Source of the DNA: CAWCJL01 sp963795775
GTDB taxonomy: Bacteria; Acidobacteriota; Terriglobia; Terriglobales; Acidobacteriaceae
Assembly: GCA_963795775.1 (NCBI GenBank)
Contig: CAWCJL010000004.1
Coordinates: forward strand, 1-64,000
Length of the DNA stretch: 64,000 bases
Direction: 5' to 3'
Shown here: piece after piece, positions 41,308-54,460 of the stretch
How positions within the stretch are numbered: position 1 is the stretch's first letter
Layout of the letters: each line of letters begins with the position of its first letter
Program-made: the position numbers and the translations under genes
Notes under the pieces: model-generated
What the model was told of the DNA's origin: nothing
Database searches by the model: none
Seen by the model: the letters and a program-made list of their open reading frames with translations, nothing else

Positions 41308-42660
41308 ATGAATGCGCAAATGGCAGACGAGGCACTGGCGGAAAAGAAGAACAGGCGATCCGGTTTTGCGGCTTCAGGCGCGGCGTTCGCGTATCGCGAT
41401 TTTCGCCGTTACCAGATGGCGCGCGTGATGGTGATCATGGGCGCGGAAGCCCAGTCGCTGGCGGTGGCGTGGCAAGTCTACCAAATCACGCATCGCGCGC
41501 TGGACCTGGGGTATACGGGCCTGGCGCTGTTTCTTCCCGGGCTGATCTTTATGCTGCCGGCGGGGCACGCGGCGGACCGCTTCGATCGCCGGCAGGTGGT
41601 GCTGACGTGCTACATGGTGCAATTCGTGGCCAGCGCGCTGCTGTTCACCTTTGCGTTCCACGGCATGCGCCGAATCATGCCGATCTTCGCTGTGTTGTTT
41701 CTCATTGGCACAGCCCGTGCGTTCAGCGGGCCGGCGAGCTCCGCGCTGCTCCCTCACCTGGTGCCCAAGGAACATTTTGTAAACGCGGTGACATGGGGCT
41801 CGACCGTATTCCAGACCGCCAACATCGCCGGACCCTCCATTGGCGGCATCCTCTTCACGCTTCCGCTGATGCGGTGGGGCGGAGGACGGCTCGCCGGAGC
41901 GCCGCTCGTGTTCCTGTTCACCATGCTGACCGTGGTCGGCTTCCTGATATTGGTACGGTCGCTGGAAGTGCGGCCCGGGCGCATGGAACATCGCGCCACT
42001 TCCATCGACGTGATACTCGCGGGCTTCCGCTATGTATGGCGGGCAAAGCTGCTGTTGGGCTCCACCTCGCTGGATTTGTTTGCCGTGCTGCTGGGCGGAG
42101 CCGTGGCGCTGATGCCTATCTTTGCGGAGCAGGTGCTGCGGGCAGGTCCGGGTGGCCTTGGACTTCTGCGCGCCGCTCCGGGAGCGGGTGCGCTGGCCGT
42201 TTCCATCTGGCTCTCCTTCCACTCCACGCAGCGTAAGGCGGGGGCGAAGATGTTCGTCTGTGTCGCTATATTCGGCGCGGCGACCGTGGTTTTCGGGTTG
42301 TCGCGCAGCCTCCCGCTTTCGCTGATCTCGCTGGTGATACTTGGCGCTGCCGACATGGTGAGTGTGGTCATTCGCTCGTCGCTGCTGCAATTGGCGACGC
42401 CCCCGGAAATGCGCGGACGGGTCAGTGCGGTGAACTCCCTGTTTGTGGGCGCGTCGAACGAGCTGGGAGAATATGAGAGCGGCTTGACGGCGCACTGGTT
42501 TGGCCCGGTGCGCGCGGTCGTGCTGGGCGGCATCGGATCGCTGGCGATCACCGGCATCTGGAGTGTTCTGTTCCCGGAACTGCGCCGCGCCGACCGCCTG
42601 AGCGCCGAGGAACTGCTGCCGGAAAGCGAACGTCAGTCCTCGCAGGAGCCGGTGGACTGA
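41308..42660 (+). CDS. MFS transporter (EntS-like exporter)
   Basis: A 450-residue, 12-helix MFS protein of the EntS/DHA3 type. Conserved segments: AFAYRDFRRYQMARVM at the start, the loop signature PAGHAADRFDRRQVVLTC, RAFSGPASSALLPHLVP, VTWGSTVFQTANIAGPSIGG and PEMRGRVSAVNSLFVGASNE. The EntS group exports siderophores and other small molecules, but there is no siderophore cluster here. It is divergent from the other MFS gene with about 40 nt between starts. Downstream is the 2Fe-2S protein on the opposite strand. Confidence 0.9.
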   Translation: MNAQMADEALAEKKNRRSGFAASGAAFAYRDFRRYQMARVMVIMGAEAQSLAVAWQVYQITHRALDLGYTGLALFLPGLIFMLPAGHAADRFDRRQVVLTCYMVQFVASALLFTFAFHGMRRIMPIFAVLFLIGTARAFSGPASSALLPHLVPKEHFVNAVTWGSTVFQTANIAGPSIGGILFTLPLMRWGGGRLAGAPLVFLFTMLTVVGFLILVRSLEVRPGRMEHRATSIDVILAGFRYVWRAKLLLGSTSLDLFAVLLGGAVALMPIFAEQVLRAGPGGLGLLRAAPGAGALAVSIWLSFHSTQRKAGAKMFVCVAIFGAATVVFGLSRSLPLSLISLVILGAADMVSVVIRSSLLQLATPPEMRGRVSAVNSLFVGASNELGEYESGLTAHWFGPVRAVVLGGIGSLAITGIWSVLFPELRRADRLSAEELLPESERQSSQEPVD

Positions 42661-42683
42661 GCGGCTGCGGCTCTTGGTTCCGG

Positions 42684-43040
42684 CTACACCGTAAACAGCG
42701 ATTGGTAGAAAGCTTCGAGATCTTCTTCCGAGCGGAGAATACAAACGCCGGCGGGTTGGCGCGCGAGCTGCCGCTGCGCGAAGATGGTGACACCATCCCG
42801 GGGACACATCTTGACGCAAGTCACCGGCAGCACGTGTACCCGGCGCGCCTCCGGCTGGTTTTTGGTACGGCGTTTGAACCAGCGGCGCACTTTCCCAAGC
42901 GCGCTGCTACCGCCGTGCCTGCGGATCTTCTTCTGGCACTTGCTGCACGCCAGCACCAGTTCGCCCTCCCACGGAGCAGGGTAAATGCGCAATGCAGCAG
43001 CCGCGGGTGTCACCAGCTGGTCGGTGCGATCTGCTTCCAT
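42684..43040 (-). CDS. Small cysteine-rich protein, thioredoxin-like [2Fe-2S] ferredoxin type
   Basis: About 118 residues from ATG 43040 (MEADRTDQLVTPAAAAL). The core has ELVLACSKCQKKIRRHGGS and, about 45 residues later, LPVTCVKMCPRDGVTIF, giving the CxxC...CxxxC arrangement seen in thioredoxin-like [2Fe-2S] ferredoxins. Cluster binding is inferred from spacing. An in-frame ATG at 43115 would overlap the ABC-F gene; the shorter start is preferred. It lies directly downstream of the ABC-F gene on the same strand (29 nt gap), probably cotranscribed, without an obvious functional link. Confidence 0.65.
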   Translation of the reverse strand: MEADRTDQLVTPAAAALRIYPAPWEGELVLACSKCQKKIRRHGGSSALGKVRRWFKRRTKNQPEARRVHVLPVTCVKMCPRDGVTIFAQRQLARQPAGVCILRSEEDLEAFYQSLFTV

Positions 43041-43069
43041 TCTGCGCAATATCTCTCCGGCGGGAGCGC

Positions 43070-45013
<1,944 letters not shown>

Positions 45014-45060
45014 GCAGAGGCGTCCTGCTCTATTTTCTCATTCCCGGTCACATCGCCGGA

Positions 45061-46440
45061 TCATTTGGCCGGAGACGATTTGCGTTTCTGTCGGGCCGGC
45101 ATGCTGGCCTGAGCGGAACCTGATGGCGCGCCTGCGTTATGCGCCTTGCGCAGCACTTCCCAATCTTTTGTTGTCTGGTCCGCGTATTGGAACGCGAAGC
45201 GCGCCAAAGCCTGGTCGAATTTATCCGATGTGCCGAGATAGCCGAAGAGGAGGTTGGCATCTCCGGAGCGCGCGTGGCCTCGGGCCAGCAGTTCGCCGCA
45301 CAGCTCGCCGAATTGCAGCAGGCCTCCGCCTTTCAGGTCTTCAAGTTCAATCGACGCCTTGTGATCACTGAGTTGACGCACCAGGTAGTGGCGATCCGCG
45401 ATGGTGGTCCAGCCCAGGAACGGGTCCGATTGCAACTGCATCGCGCGCTGGCCTTCGGCCACACGGCATCCTTCGTGGCGCGGCGCCGCGGGATTGGGCA
45501 TATAGCGCGCATAGGCGGAGCCCGCTTCTTCCTTCACCTGCAGAAACAACGGATCGGCCGGGCCGTTTCCCTCGAGATAGATGAGGTAATCGCGCAGGCC
45601 GACGCTGCCCGTGCCGACGACTTTGAACGCGACCTCGAGCGGGCGGTATTGCGAAATCAGGTGCTGCCGCTCGGGCAGAAGGCTCTCACGATAGGCATGC
45701 AGTCCGGCCAGCACCGGCCGGGCGTGCGCCGTATTGAGCGGGGTGAGGAGCGGCTTGTTCTCGCGGAAGACCCTGCGCGCGCCCGTTGCCGGATCGTTGC
45801 CGGGGATGGTGAGCCGCTGCAGGGTGGCGTCGGGGGTTTCGCGTTCCGCTTTGTGCAGCGCGGCCGAAACCGGCGTGATGCGCTGCAGACGATGCACCTG
45901 GTAACGCGCGATTTCAAGCAATGGGCTGCGCGAAAAGTTCGCGATGAGCCTGCGGTAGCTGCCGATGAATTGGAGCACGGAGTCACCGCACGCGGGGTCC
46001 TTCTCACCGATCTCGCGGCCCGCGAGCACCAGGCTGGTGGCGAGGCGCTTCAGGTCCCATTCGAAGGGAGCGCGCGTGGTCTCGTCGAAGTCGTTGATAT
46101 CGAAGACCAGGCGGCCGTCCGGCGCGGCGTAGGCGCCCAGGTTGCGCACGTGCGCATCGCCACAGATCTGGTTGATGATGCCGCTGCTGGGCAGAGTGGC
46201 GAGGTCCGCGGCCATGACGGGCACCGCGCCCCGGAAAAAGCCGAAGGGGGACGCCAGCATGCGCTCGTACTTGATGGGCACCAGGTTCGCCACGCGGCCG
46301 CGCATGGAAGCGGCAACGATAGCCACCGGCGAGGGCCGGTCCGCAGAGGGGCGCCAGAATTTGTGATCCTGACGCGAAAGCTGCTTGCGGCGCGCTCGCC
46401 CAAGCGCCCGTCTTTCCGCCGGCGTGGGAATGGGAAGCAT
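45061..46440 (-). CDS. DUF2252 family protein
   Basis: A 459-residue protein of the DUF2252 family, with a kinase-like (aminoglycoside phosphotransferase-type) fold. Conserved segments: ERMLASPFGFFRGAVPVM, the loop CGDAHVRNLGAYAAPDGR, the acidic metal-site-like DINDFDETTRAPFEWD, and the C-terminal YADQTTKDWEVL. The start is ATG 46440 (MLPIPTPAERRALG); an upstream ATG at 46479 adds non-conserved residues. Reaction and substrate are unknown. It lies 60 nt downstream of the trehalase/sugar-kinase pair on the same strand and 47 nt upstream of the ABC-F gene, so it may belong to either transcript. The C terminus is Lys-rich. Confidence 0.88.
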   Translation of the reverse strand: MLPIPTPAERRALGRARRKQLSRQDHKFWRPSADRPSPVAIVAASMRGRVANLVPIKYERMLASPFGFFRGAVPVMAADLATLPSSGIINQICGDAHVRNLGAYAAPDGRLVFDINDFDETTRAPFEWDLKRLATSLVLAGREIGEKDPACGDSVLQFIGSYRRLIANFSRSPLLEIARYQVHRLQRITPVSAALHKAERETPDATLQRLTIPGNDPATGARRVFRENKPLLTPLNTAHARPVLAGLHAYRESLLPERQHLISQYRPLEVAFKVVGTGSVGLRDYLIYLEGNGPADPLFLQVKEEAGSAYARYMPNPAAPRHEGCRVAEGQRAMQLQSDPFLGWTTIADRHYLVRQLSDHKASIELEDLKGGGLLQFGELCGELLARGHARSGDANLLFGYLGTSDKFDQALARFAFQYADQTTKDWEVLRKAHNAGAPSGSAQASMPARQKRKSSPAK

Positions 46441-46500
46441 TGGTTTCAGACGATACACGCACGCGATTTGCAGGCGCAAAGCGGCACGGCGCGAATGAGG

Positions 46501-47430
46501 CTAGTGTGCGGCCGCGATCTGGCTTTCGATTTGTGCGCGCACGTCTTCGGAAAGGGCCGGCATCGCCCCCGGCCGCGACGCGGTCCACGATCCCCAGCGA
46601 TTTCCCGCATCATTGAGCACGGCCAGCGGCGCTCCCTGGAGGTAGTAGTGCGTGAGCGCGGCGGTGAATGCATCCCCTGCGCCGATCGCATCTGCGATCT
46701 TGGTCGGATGGCCGGGGTGCCGATGCACCTCCCGATTTGTAACCAGCAGGCTGCCATTGGCGCCCAGCGTGATGGCTACGAGCGAGACAGGAAACTGGTC
46801 CATCAGCAGGCGCGCTCCCGCGAGCAGTACATCCGGTGTCACTTCGGGAGCGTGGGGAAAGCCGAGCAGATCGAGCACAATGGGCATCTCGTCCGCATTG
46901 AGCTTCAGGATGGTCGCGAGTTCGAGCGAGCGCTCGATCACTTCTGCGCTATAGAACGGCTCGCGCAGGTTCACGTCGAAGACGCGCACGCACTCGCGCC
47001 GGGTTTCATTCAGGAAGCCTTCGATGGTGCGGTGCGAGGCGGGGGCGCGCTGCGCCAGCGTGCCGAAGCACACAGCATCGGCCTGTTCCGCCAGGGAAAG
47101 CCATTGCGGGGTGAACTCGAGGAAGTCCCACGCGACGGGTTCATGGATGATGTATTTGGGCTGGCCTTCGGCAAGCGTAACCGTGACGCTGCCGGTTACG
47201 CGATTGAAGTCGTCCTGCAGGTAGGCGGTGTCCACCGGCGTGTCGCGGAGGCGCGCCCGCGCTTCCCTGCCCAACTGGTCCATGCCCACCCTGCTGGCCA
47301 CCACGCCATGGTCTCCCAGGCGGGAGGCCATCACGGCAAAGTTTGACACTGCACCGCCCAGTTCGGCGCCGGATGGCAGAAGATCCCACAGCAGCTCACC
47401 GAGGCCCACTACAAACCTGGCATCGCTCAC
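46501..47430 (-). CDS. PfkB family sugar kinase (fructokinase-like)
   Basis: A 309-residue ribokinase-like kinase: FVVGLGELLWDLLPSG at the start, the substrate-site glycines LGGAVSNFAVMASRLG, and the catalytic signature DAIGAGDAFTAALTHY. Together with FDVNLREPFYS this matches fructokinase/2-keto-3-deoxygluconate kinase-type members. GTG 47430 overlaps the trehalase stop (GTGA), so it is translated with trehalase. Trehalase is predicted to be exported and frees glucose, so a role in phosphorylating an imported hexose is a reasonable but unproved inference. The ROK or GlK type usually phosphorylates glucose, which argues for caution. Confidence 0.88.
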   Translation of the reverse strand: MSDARFVVGLGELLWDLLPSGAELGGAVSNFAVMASRLGDHGVVASRVGMDQLGREARARLRDTPVDTAYLQDDFNRVTGSVTVTLAEGQPKYIIHEPVAWDFLEFTPQWLSLAEQADAVCFGTLAQRAPASHRTIEGFLNETRRECVRVFDVNLREPFYSAEVIERSLELATILKLNADEMPIVLDLLGFPHAPEVTPDVLLAGARLLMDQFPVSLVAITLGANGSLLVTNREVHRHPGHPTKIADAIGAGDAFTAALTHYYLQGAPLAVLNDAGNRWGSWTASRPGAMPALSEDVRAQIESQIAAAH

Positions 47431-49151
47431 TGCACACCTGCCGCAGCGGTGTGTGCGCTTGAAAGCAGGTTCTCGAAATCGAGGTACACACCGTTGGTCC
47501 AGCCAAAGCCGACGACGTTCGTCTTGTACCCGGCGGCTACGTGCACGTTGGCGTTGCCGGAGACGACGTTGTACTTCTCCCGGATGGTGCCGTCGTGGTC
47601 GAAGCCGGTCGCGATCGTGTTCATAAATGCCTGCGCGATCCTGGTGGCGTCCGGAAAGTCGCCCGACCTGGCCAACCCCTCCACCGCGAAATAGTTCAGG
47701 GGCGCCCAGCCAAAGGGCAGATCCCATTGCATGCCACTGTCGTTGTTGCTTGCGGCCACGCCTCCCGGCTGCTCCAACAGGAAAAGGTTCTTCTCGACGG
47801 CGGCTGCCTGCTCCGGGCTGGCCAGGCCGGCCCAGAGGGGGTAGAACGCCGAGGCAAAGACGTAGCCGGACGGTTTATTGTCGATGTAATCGTAATCGAA
47901 GTAGAAGCCCTTCTGTGCGTTCCACAGATACTTATTTACGGCATCCTTACGAGCTGCCGCGCGAGCCTGCCAGTTCTTCACCTGGTCCGGCGAGCCGACG
48001 GCACGAGCCATCGTCGCCAAGTCCAGCTCGTATTTGTACAAAAGGCTGTTCAGGCATACGGGTGCGAAGTGGTGCGTAGACCCGCTGAACGGGCCAAAGC
48101 GGAAGCTGGTATCGAAGCCCGACTCCCGCATCGCGCGATCGCCCTTGTAGAAGTCACTGGACAGCCGATAGCCCATGGCCCACGCGTGTGCGCACACGGA
48201 CGAGGCACGCACGTCGCAACTCCTCGCTGCGAGTGAAAGCTGCTCGGTTGGCGTAGGGTCCTCCGCGCCGGCAACCAGGTAGGTGGTCTTCACCTCCGGG
48301 TGCGCAACCAGCCAGCGGATCACGTCAGGGTAATAGGTGCTGTCATCGGCCATCTCCGGAACCGGACCGGCGCCGATGTCGAAGTAATGCGAGAGGCCGG
48401 TGTCAGAAGCGCGATGGATGTCGCTTACCCACAACGAGTAATCGCGCTGGGCGAAGCCGTACCCGCGCTCCAGGAAGGCGCGCGCGACCGGGGTGGGCCC
48501 CATGGCCTGGTAGACGGCGAGGATCATGGAAGAGAGCAGCGGCGGCTGGGAACGGGTAAAGAAATACGTGCGATTGGCGTTCAACAAGGCGCCGTAATGA
48601 TCGATTTCGTAAAAGAAGTTCTCCACCATGCCGCGGGCCAGGTCCACGCGATGATCCCGCAGGAGGCCGAGGATGATGAAGTAGCTGTCCCATCCATACA
48701 TTTCGTTGAAGCGGCCGCCGGGCACCACGTAGCGGTTGGGCAAATAGAGCAGGCCCGGGGCGGTCAGTTCCGACGGCTGCATCTCCCCGAAGTGGTGAAT
48801 GGGATGGGGCAGCCGCTGTACCCGCACTTTGCAGTGCGTTTCCATGCGGGTGACGTCCGCCGGCATCGGCACATCCGCAGGCAGGTAGAGCAGCGGCTCG
48901 GTATTCACCTTGGGATCGATCAGCGACTTGCATTCGCTCATGGAGCGGGAAAGCGTGTCCCAACTGTCGTGAATATAGGTATCGATCGGCCGCACTTTCG
49001 GCGGCTGCGGCAACTGCTTGACGGCGCCGGGCCCGACAGGCTGCGGGGCCTGCGCCCACACGGGCGTCGAAAGCAGCAGGCTCAAGCTCAGCAGCAGCAA
49101 CCAAAGGCTGCCAAGGCACGGAATGGAATTGCGACGGAAAGGACCGATCAT
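47427..49151 (-). CDS. treA: Periplasmic trehalase (GH37)
   Basis: A 574-residue secreted enzyme that hydrolyses trehalose to two glucose. Signal peptide LWLLLLSLSLLLSTPVWAQA. Family signatures are PGGRFNEMYGWDSYF and QWDLPFGWAPLNYFAVEGL; the catalytic-region motifs DDSTYYPDV and NVHVAAGYKTNVVGFGWTNG follow. ATG 49151 has GAGG 8 nt upstream; an open extension further upstream is not signal-like. It is the first gene of a minus-strand group with the sugar kinase, and divergent from a GH13 alpha-glucosidase across about 250 nt, an arrangement suggesting shared control of disaccharide use. Confidence 0.95.
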   Translation of the reverse strand: MIGPFRRNSIPCLGSLWLLLLSLSLLLSTPVWAQAPQPVGPGAVKQLPQPPKVRPIDTYIHDSWDTLSRSMSECKSLIDPKVNTEPLLYLPADVPMPADVTRMETHCKVRVQRLPHPIHHFGEMQPSELTAPGLLYLPNRYVVPGGRFNEMYGWDSYFIILGLLRDHRVDLARGMVENFFYEIDHYGALLNANRTYFFTRSQPPLLSSMILAVYQAMGPTPVARAFLERGYGFAQRDYSLWVSDIHRASDTGLSHYFDIGAGPVPEMADDSTYYPDVIRWLVAHPEVKTTYLVAGAEDPTPTEQLSLAARSCDVRASSVCAHAWAMGYRLSSDFYKGDRAMRESGFDTSFRFGPFSGSTHHFAPVCLNSLLYKYELDLATMARAVGSPDQVKNWQARAAARKDAVNKYLWNAQKGFYFDYDYIDNKPSGYVFASAFYPLWAGLASPEQAAAVEKNLFLLEQPGGVAASNNDSGMQWDLPFGWAPLNYFAVEGLARSGDFPDATRIAQAFMNTIATGFDHDGTIREKYNVVSGNANVHVAAGYKTNVVGFGWTNGVYLDFENLLSSAHTAAAGVQ

Positions 49152-49399
49152 AGGTCGCCTCGGGGTCTTCTCGGAAAGGGCGCAGCCGCCCCCGCCAGAA
49201 CGGACGTGAGCGAGAGTATCACGTTGCACAGCAGCACTGGTATGTTCCGCTGTCAGGCACATGTGAACAGAGAAGAAGGTTGCTGGCCCGGGGCACCGCG
49301 CCCGCAGCTACCGACCGCGACGTTGTGTTAGCCTTTCCTGCCGGGCAAGACTGCGCCTCCGTGCGCGTTGAACGGAGAGCACGTTTCTGGGAGGAAGCG

Positions 49400-51157
49400 A
49401 TGGGAAGAACGCAATTGGGAAGCGTCGTGCTGTTGGCGGGGATGCTGAGCATGGCGGGCCAGTCTGCGCGGACGCAACAGACGCAGACGACCGGGGCCAC
49501 GGCCAATCATGCAACCGCGACAGGAACACAGGATCCATGGTGGAAGCACGCGGTTGTGTATGAGATCTACCCGCGCAGCTTTCAGGATTCGAACGGCGAC
49601 GGCATCGGCGATCTGAATGGCATCACGAGCCGGCTGGATTACCTGAAATCGCTGGGCGTGGACGCCATCTGGCTGACGCCGATCTATCCGTCGCCCCAGG
49701 TGGATTTCGGTTACGACATTTCCAATTACGAGGCCATTGACCCGCAGTACGGCACCATGGCCGATTTCGACAAGCTGGTGGCGGAGGCGAAGAAGCGCAA
49801 CATACGCGTCATCATGGATATGGTGATGAACCACACCTCCGACAAGCACCCGTGGTTCCAGGAGTCGAAGAGTTCAAAGACCAATCCCAAGCGCGATTGG
49901 TACATCTGGAGAGACGGCAAGGGCCCGGGCCAACCGCCGAACAATTGGCTCTCCACCTTCGGGCACTCCGCCTGGCAGTACGATCCGAAGACCAACCAGT
50001 ACTACTACCACTACTTCTATATCCAGCAGCCGGACCTGAACTGGCGGAACCCTGCGGTGGAGAAGGCGATGTTCGGCGCGGTGCGCTTCTGGCTGGACAA
50101 GGGCGTGGCCGGCTTCCGCCTGGATGCGGTGCCGACGCTGTTTGAAGATCCCAGCCTGAAGGATGAGAAGGTGCTGTCGGGCACCAACAAGTTTGGCGAC
50201 CCGAACGAATCGACGGCGCTGCAGGACAATCTGCCGGAAGTGCACAACGTTATGCGTGACCTGCGCAAGGTGGTCAGCTCGTATCCGGGAAACCGTGTCC
50301 TCATCGGCGAAACGTATCTGCCGAATGTGCAGGAGCTCTACAAGTGGTACGGCGGCGATGCGCACAACGAGCTGCAGCTTCCGATGGATTTCCGCGTCGG
50401 CATGCTGAACAAGCTGGACGCGAACGAGTTCCGCAAGCGCATCAACGAGGCCGAACACGATATCGGAAACAACCAGCCGCTGTTTGTCTTTGACAACCAC
50501 GACAACCCGCGACTCGACGTGCGCTACGGAGATGGCAAGCACAACGTGGAGATCGAGAAGATGCTGGCGACGATCCTGTTCGGCACCCGCGCAGCGTCCA
50601 TGATGTACTACGGCGACGAGATCGGCATGGTGACAACCGAGCCCAAACGCATTGAGGACGTGCGCGACCCGATTGGAAAAACAGGGTGGCCGCGGGAAAA
50701 GGGACGCGACGGAGAGCGCACGCCGATGCAGTGGGACGGCTCGCCGGAAGCCGGCTTCACCACCAGCGATCATCCGTGGCTGCCGGTGGCTCCTGATTAC
50801 AAGACGGTCAACGTGGCGGCCGAGGAGCATGAAGACGACTCGATGCTGCATTGGTACAAGCAGTTGATCGAGCTGCGCCGCGACAACCCCGCCCTCCACT
50901 CCGGCACACTCACCATGCTGAACGACTCGGACAGCAACGTGCTTTCGTGGGTGCGCCAGGCGCAGGGTCATCCTGCGGTTGTGGTCGCCTGCAACTTCAC
51001 CGCGAGTCCGCAGAAGATCAACCTGGATGCCAGCAAGCAGGGCGTGCAGGGCAAGCAGGTGAAGACGCTGTTGAAGTCACCCGGCATGAGCGATCCCGCT
51101 TCGCTGGACACGGTGGAGCTGCCGCCGTTCGGGGCCTACATCGGGCAGGTGCAGTAA
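49400..51157 (+). CDS. Exported alpha-glucosidase (GH13)
   Basis: A 585-residue GH13 enzyme with an export signal (LGSVVLLAGMLSMAGQSA). The (beta/alpha)8 domain starts at AVVYEIYPRSFQDSNGDGIG. Conserved regions: DMVMNHTSD (I), GFRLDAVPTL with the nucleophile Asp (II), LIGETYLP with the acid/base Glu (III), and FVFDNHDNPR with the third Asp (IV). The QPDLNWRNPAVEKAM segment is typical of alpha-glucosidases and oligo-1,6-glucosidases rather than amylases. GAGGA lies about 5 nt before ATG 49400. Probable role: breaking alpha-linked glucosides outside the inner membrane, in line with the divergent trehalase locus. Confidence 0.93.
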   Translation: MGRTQLGSVVLLAGMLSMAGQSARTQQTQTTGATANHATATGTQDPWWKHAVVYEIYPRSFQDSNGDGIGDLNGITSRLDYLKSLGVDAIWLTPIYPSPQVDFGYDISNYEAIDPQYGTMADFDKLVAEAKKRNIRVIMDMVMNHTSDKHPWFQESKSSKTNPKRDWYIWRDGKGPGQPPNNWLSTFGHSAWQYDPKTNQYYYHYFYIQQPDLNWRNPAVEKAMFGAVRFWLDKGVAGFRLDAVPTLFEDPSLKDEKVLSGTNKFGDPNESTALQDNLPEVHNVMRDLRKVVSSYPGNRVLIGETYLPNVQELYKWYGGDAHNELQLPMDFRVGMLNKLDANEFRKRINEAEHDIGNNQPLFVFDNHDNPRLDVRYGDGKHNVEIEKMLATILFGTRAASMMYYGDEIGMVTTEPKRIEDVRDPIGKTGWPREKGRDGERTPMQWDGSPEAGFTTSDHPWLPVAPDYKTVNVAAEEHEDDSMLHWYKQLIELRRDNPALHSGTLTMLNDSDSNVLSWVRQAQGHPAVVVACNFTASPQKINLDASKQGVQGKQVKTLLKSPGMSDPASLDTVELPPFGAYIGQVQ

Positions 51158-51180
51158 ACGCTTCAGGAGACTCTCTGGGC

Positions 51181-51210
51181 AACGGCGCGGTGCTTCAGCC
51201 GCGCCGTTTT
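51181..51210. terminator. Terminator of the GH13 gene, overlapping the LOG gene 3' end
   Basis: AACGGCGCGG (51181-51190) and CCGCGCCGTT (51199-51208) form a perfect 10-bp stem with an 8-nt loop, followed by TTCC after the T run 51207-51210. The right arm lies inside the last codons of the convergent LOG gene, so the stem serves as coding sequence on the minus strand. Confidence 0.75.
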
Positions 51211-52187
51211 CCATTCTGCGGAGACGAGCGTGTGCGCGCAATCTCCGGACCGATGCAGCTTTCGTCCTCCGCGGGAACCTGCACCCCGTGGCGGCTCTCC
51301 GGTTCCAGGTGATTGGTGATGAGCCCGGCCCTTAGCAGGTTGAACGCCTGCTGGGGCGTGTCAGCGAACTGGAACAGTTCGCGATCCGAAGGCGAGATGG
51401 TGCCCTTTTCGACGAGGAAGTCCAGGTCCACAGCAGAGTTCCAGTAGGACGATCCATAGAGAACGACGGTCATCTTCTTCGCCAGCTTCTCAGTCTGGAT
51501 AAGAGTGAGGATCTCGAAGGCTTCATCCATAGTGCCGTACCCACCCGGAAAGACGACCAGCGCTTTCGCCAAGTAGGCGAACCAGTACTTCCGCATGAAG
51601 AAGTAATGGAAGTTGAAATTGAGTGAAGGGGTGATGTACGGGTTCGGCATCTGCTCAAAAGGCAGGCTGATATTCAAGCCGATCGTCTTACCGCCGGCTT
51701 CGTAGGCGCCGCGGTTCGCGGCCTCCATGATGCCCGGCCCTCCGCCGGAGGTGACGACAAAGCGGTGACGCCGGCTCTTGAGCGTGCGGGACCACTCGGT
51801 CAGCATGTAGGCCAGGCGGCGCGCGTCCTCGTAATAGTGCGCCATCTCCACTGCGGCTTCGGCGTGCTTGCGCTGCAGTTCGCTGGCAGTGCCCTGTTCG
51901 AGTTCGGGCTCCGTTGCGGGCTGTTCCTCTGGCGGAGCGGGCTGCATGGAGCTTGGCTTCGCCAGCAACTGGAGCTGATGGTGCGCTACATCCAGCGCGG
52001 TGAAACGGGCGGATCCGTAGAAGACGACCGTGTCCTGAATGCGCTCGTGACGGAAGCGCGCCAGCGGCTCGACGTACTCCGCCATGATGCGCATCAGTCG
52101 CCCGTCAGGACTGTTCAGAAAGGCAGTATTTTCGTAGGCGAGCGGGGCACGCTCAATCGCCTCAAGAGGCGCAGTTTTCTTAGACAT
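51195..52187 (-). CDS. LOG family protein (TIGR00730-like nucleotide-binding Rossmann protein)
   Basis: A 330-residue protein with the lysine-decarboxylase-like/LOG fold. Key motifs: SGGGPGIMEAANRGAYEAGG and the PGGxGTxxE motif in VVFPGGYGTMDEAFEIL, both near the nucleotide site of cytokinin riboside phosphoribohydrolases. An insertion of about 35 residues rich in Glu/Pro/Ala sits between the first strand (DTVVFYGSARF) and the next helix. Many such proteins are nucleotide 5'-monophosphate hydrolases; the exact substrate is unknown. The start is ATG 52187, with no clear ribosome-binding site. It lies 8 nt from the small membrane-protein stop, and both follow typA. Confidence 0.85.
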   Translation of the reverse strand: MSKKTAPLEAIERAPLAYENTAFLNSPDGRLMRIMAEYVEPLARFRHERIQDTVVFYGSARFTALDVAHHQLQLLAKPSSMQPAPPEEQPATEPELEQGTASELQRKHAEAAVEMAHYYEDARRLAYMLTEWSRTLKSRRHRFVVTSGGGPGIMEAANRGAYEAGGKTIGLNISLPFEQMPNPYITPSLNFNFHYFFMRKYWFAYLAKALVVFPGGYGTMDEAFEILTLIQTEKLAKKMTVVLYGSSYWNSAVDLDFLVEKGTISPSDRELFQFADTPQQAFNLLRAGLITNHLEPESRHGVQVPAEDESCIGPEIARTRSSPQNGKRRG

Positions 52188-52195
52188 GGGGAAAT

Positions 52196-52606
52196 TCAGG
52201 AACGCGTAAAGCGATGACGAAAGGTTTCCGTGATGGCCGCCCAGAGATTCAGGAGGCCGAGGCCCGAGATGATGCCGCGCACCGCACCATAAGAACAGAA
52301 CGTGGCCAGCGCCGGCCAATGATTGAGCAAGCCGTTGCTCTTCCAGAGCGGCGTCCAGGGCAGCAGAAAAACGACAATGCCGACGTAGACGCGCAGCACG
52401 ACGAAGAGCACCAGTTCTACCAGGCGCAGCCACGCGGGAATGCGCGACGCGTGCTGGAACTCCACTGCCTGGGTTTTTGTTGCACCGGACGGCGGAAAGA
52501 GATTTCCCTGTTGCGGCATGCAGTAGGCCTGAGGGGCAGCAATGCCGCTCCCGTCCACAGTACACGCGGGGCTCATCCCGCGTCTATGCAACTCAGGCAG
52601 CGGCAT
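52196..52606 (-). CDS. Small membrane protein of unknown function
   Basis: Up to 136 residues, with two hydrophobic segments: LVELVLFVVLRVYVGIVVFL and a second around TFCSYGAVRGIISGLGLLNL. The first 45 residues are not conserved-looking, so a later start (ATG 52576 or ATG 52519) is possible. It begins 4 nt after the typA stop and ends 8 nt before the LOG gene, so the three are probably cotranscribed. No family is recognised. Confidence 0.6.
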   Translation of the reverse strand: MPLPELHRRGMSPACTVDGSGIAAPQAYCMPQQGNLFPPSGATKTQAVEFQHASRIPAWLRLVELVLFVVLRVYVGIVVFLLPWTPLWKSNGLLNHWPALATFCSYGAVRGIISGLGLLNLWAAITETFRHRFTRS

Positions 52607-52610
52607 GCGT

Positions 52611-54425
<1,815 letters not shown>

Positions 54426-54460
54426 GAGCGTTGGTTTTCCTTGTTTGGCTGATCTGGCGA

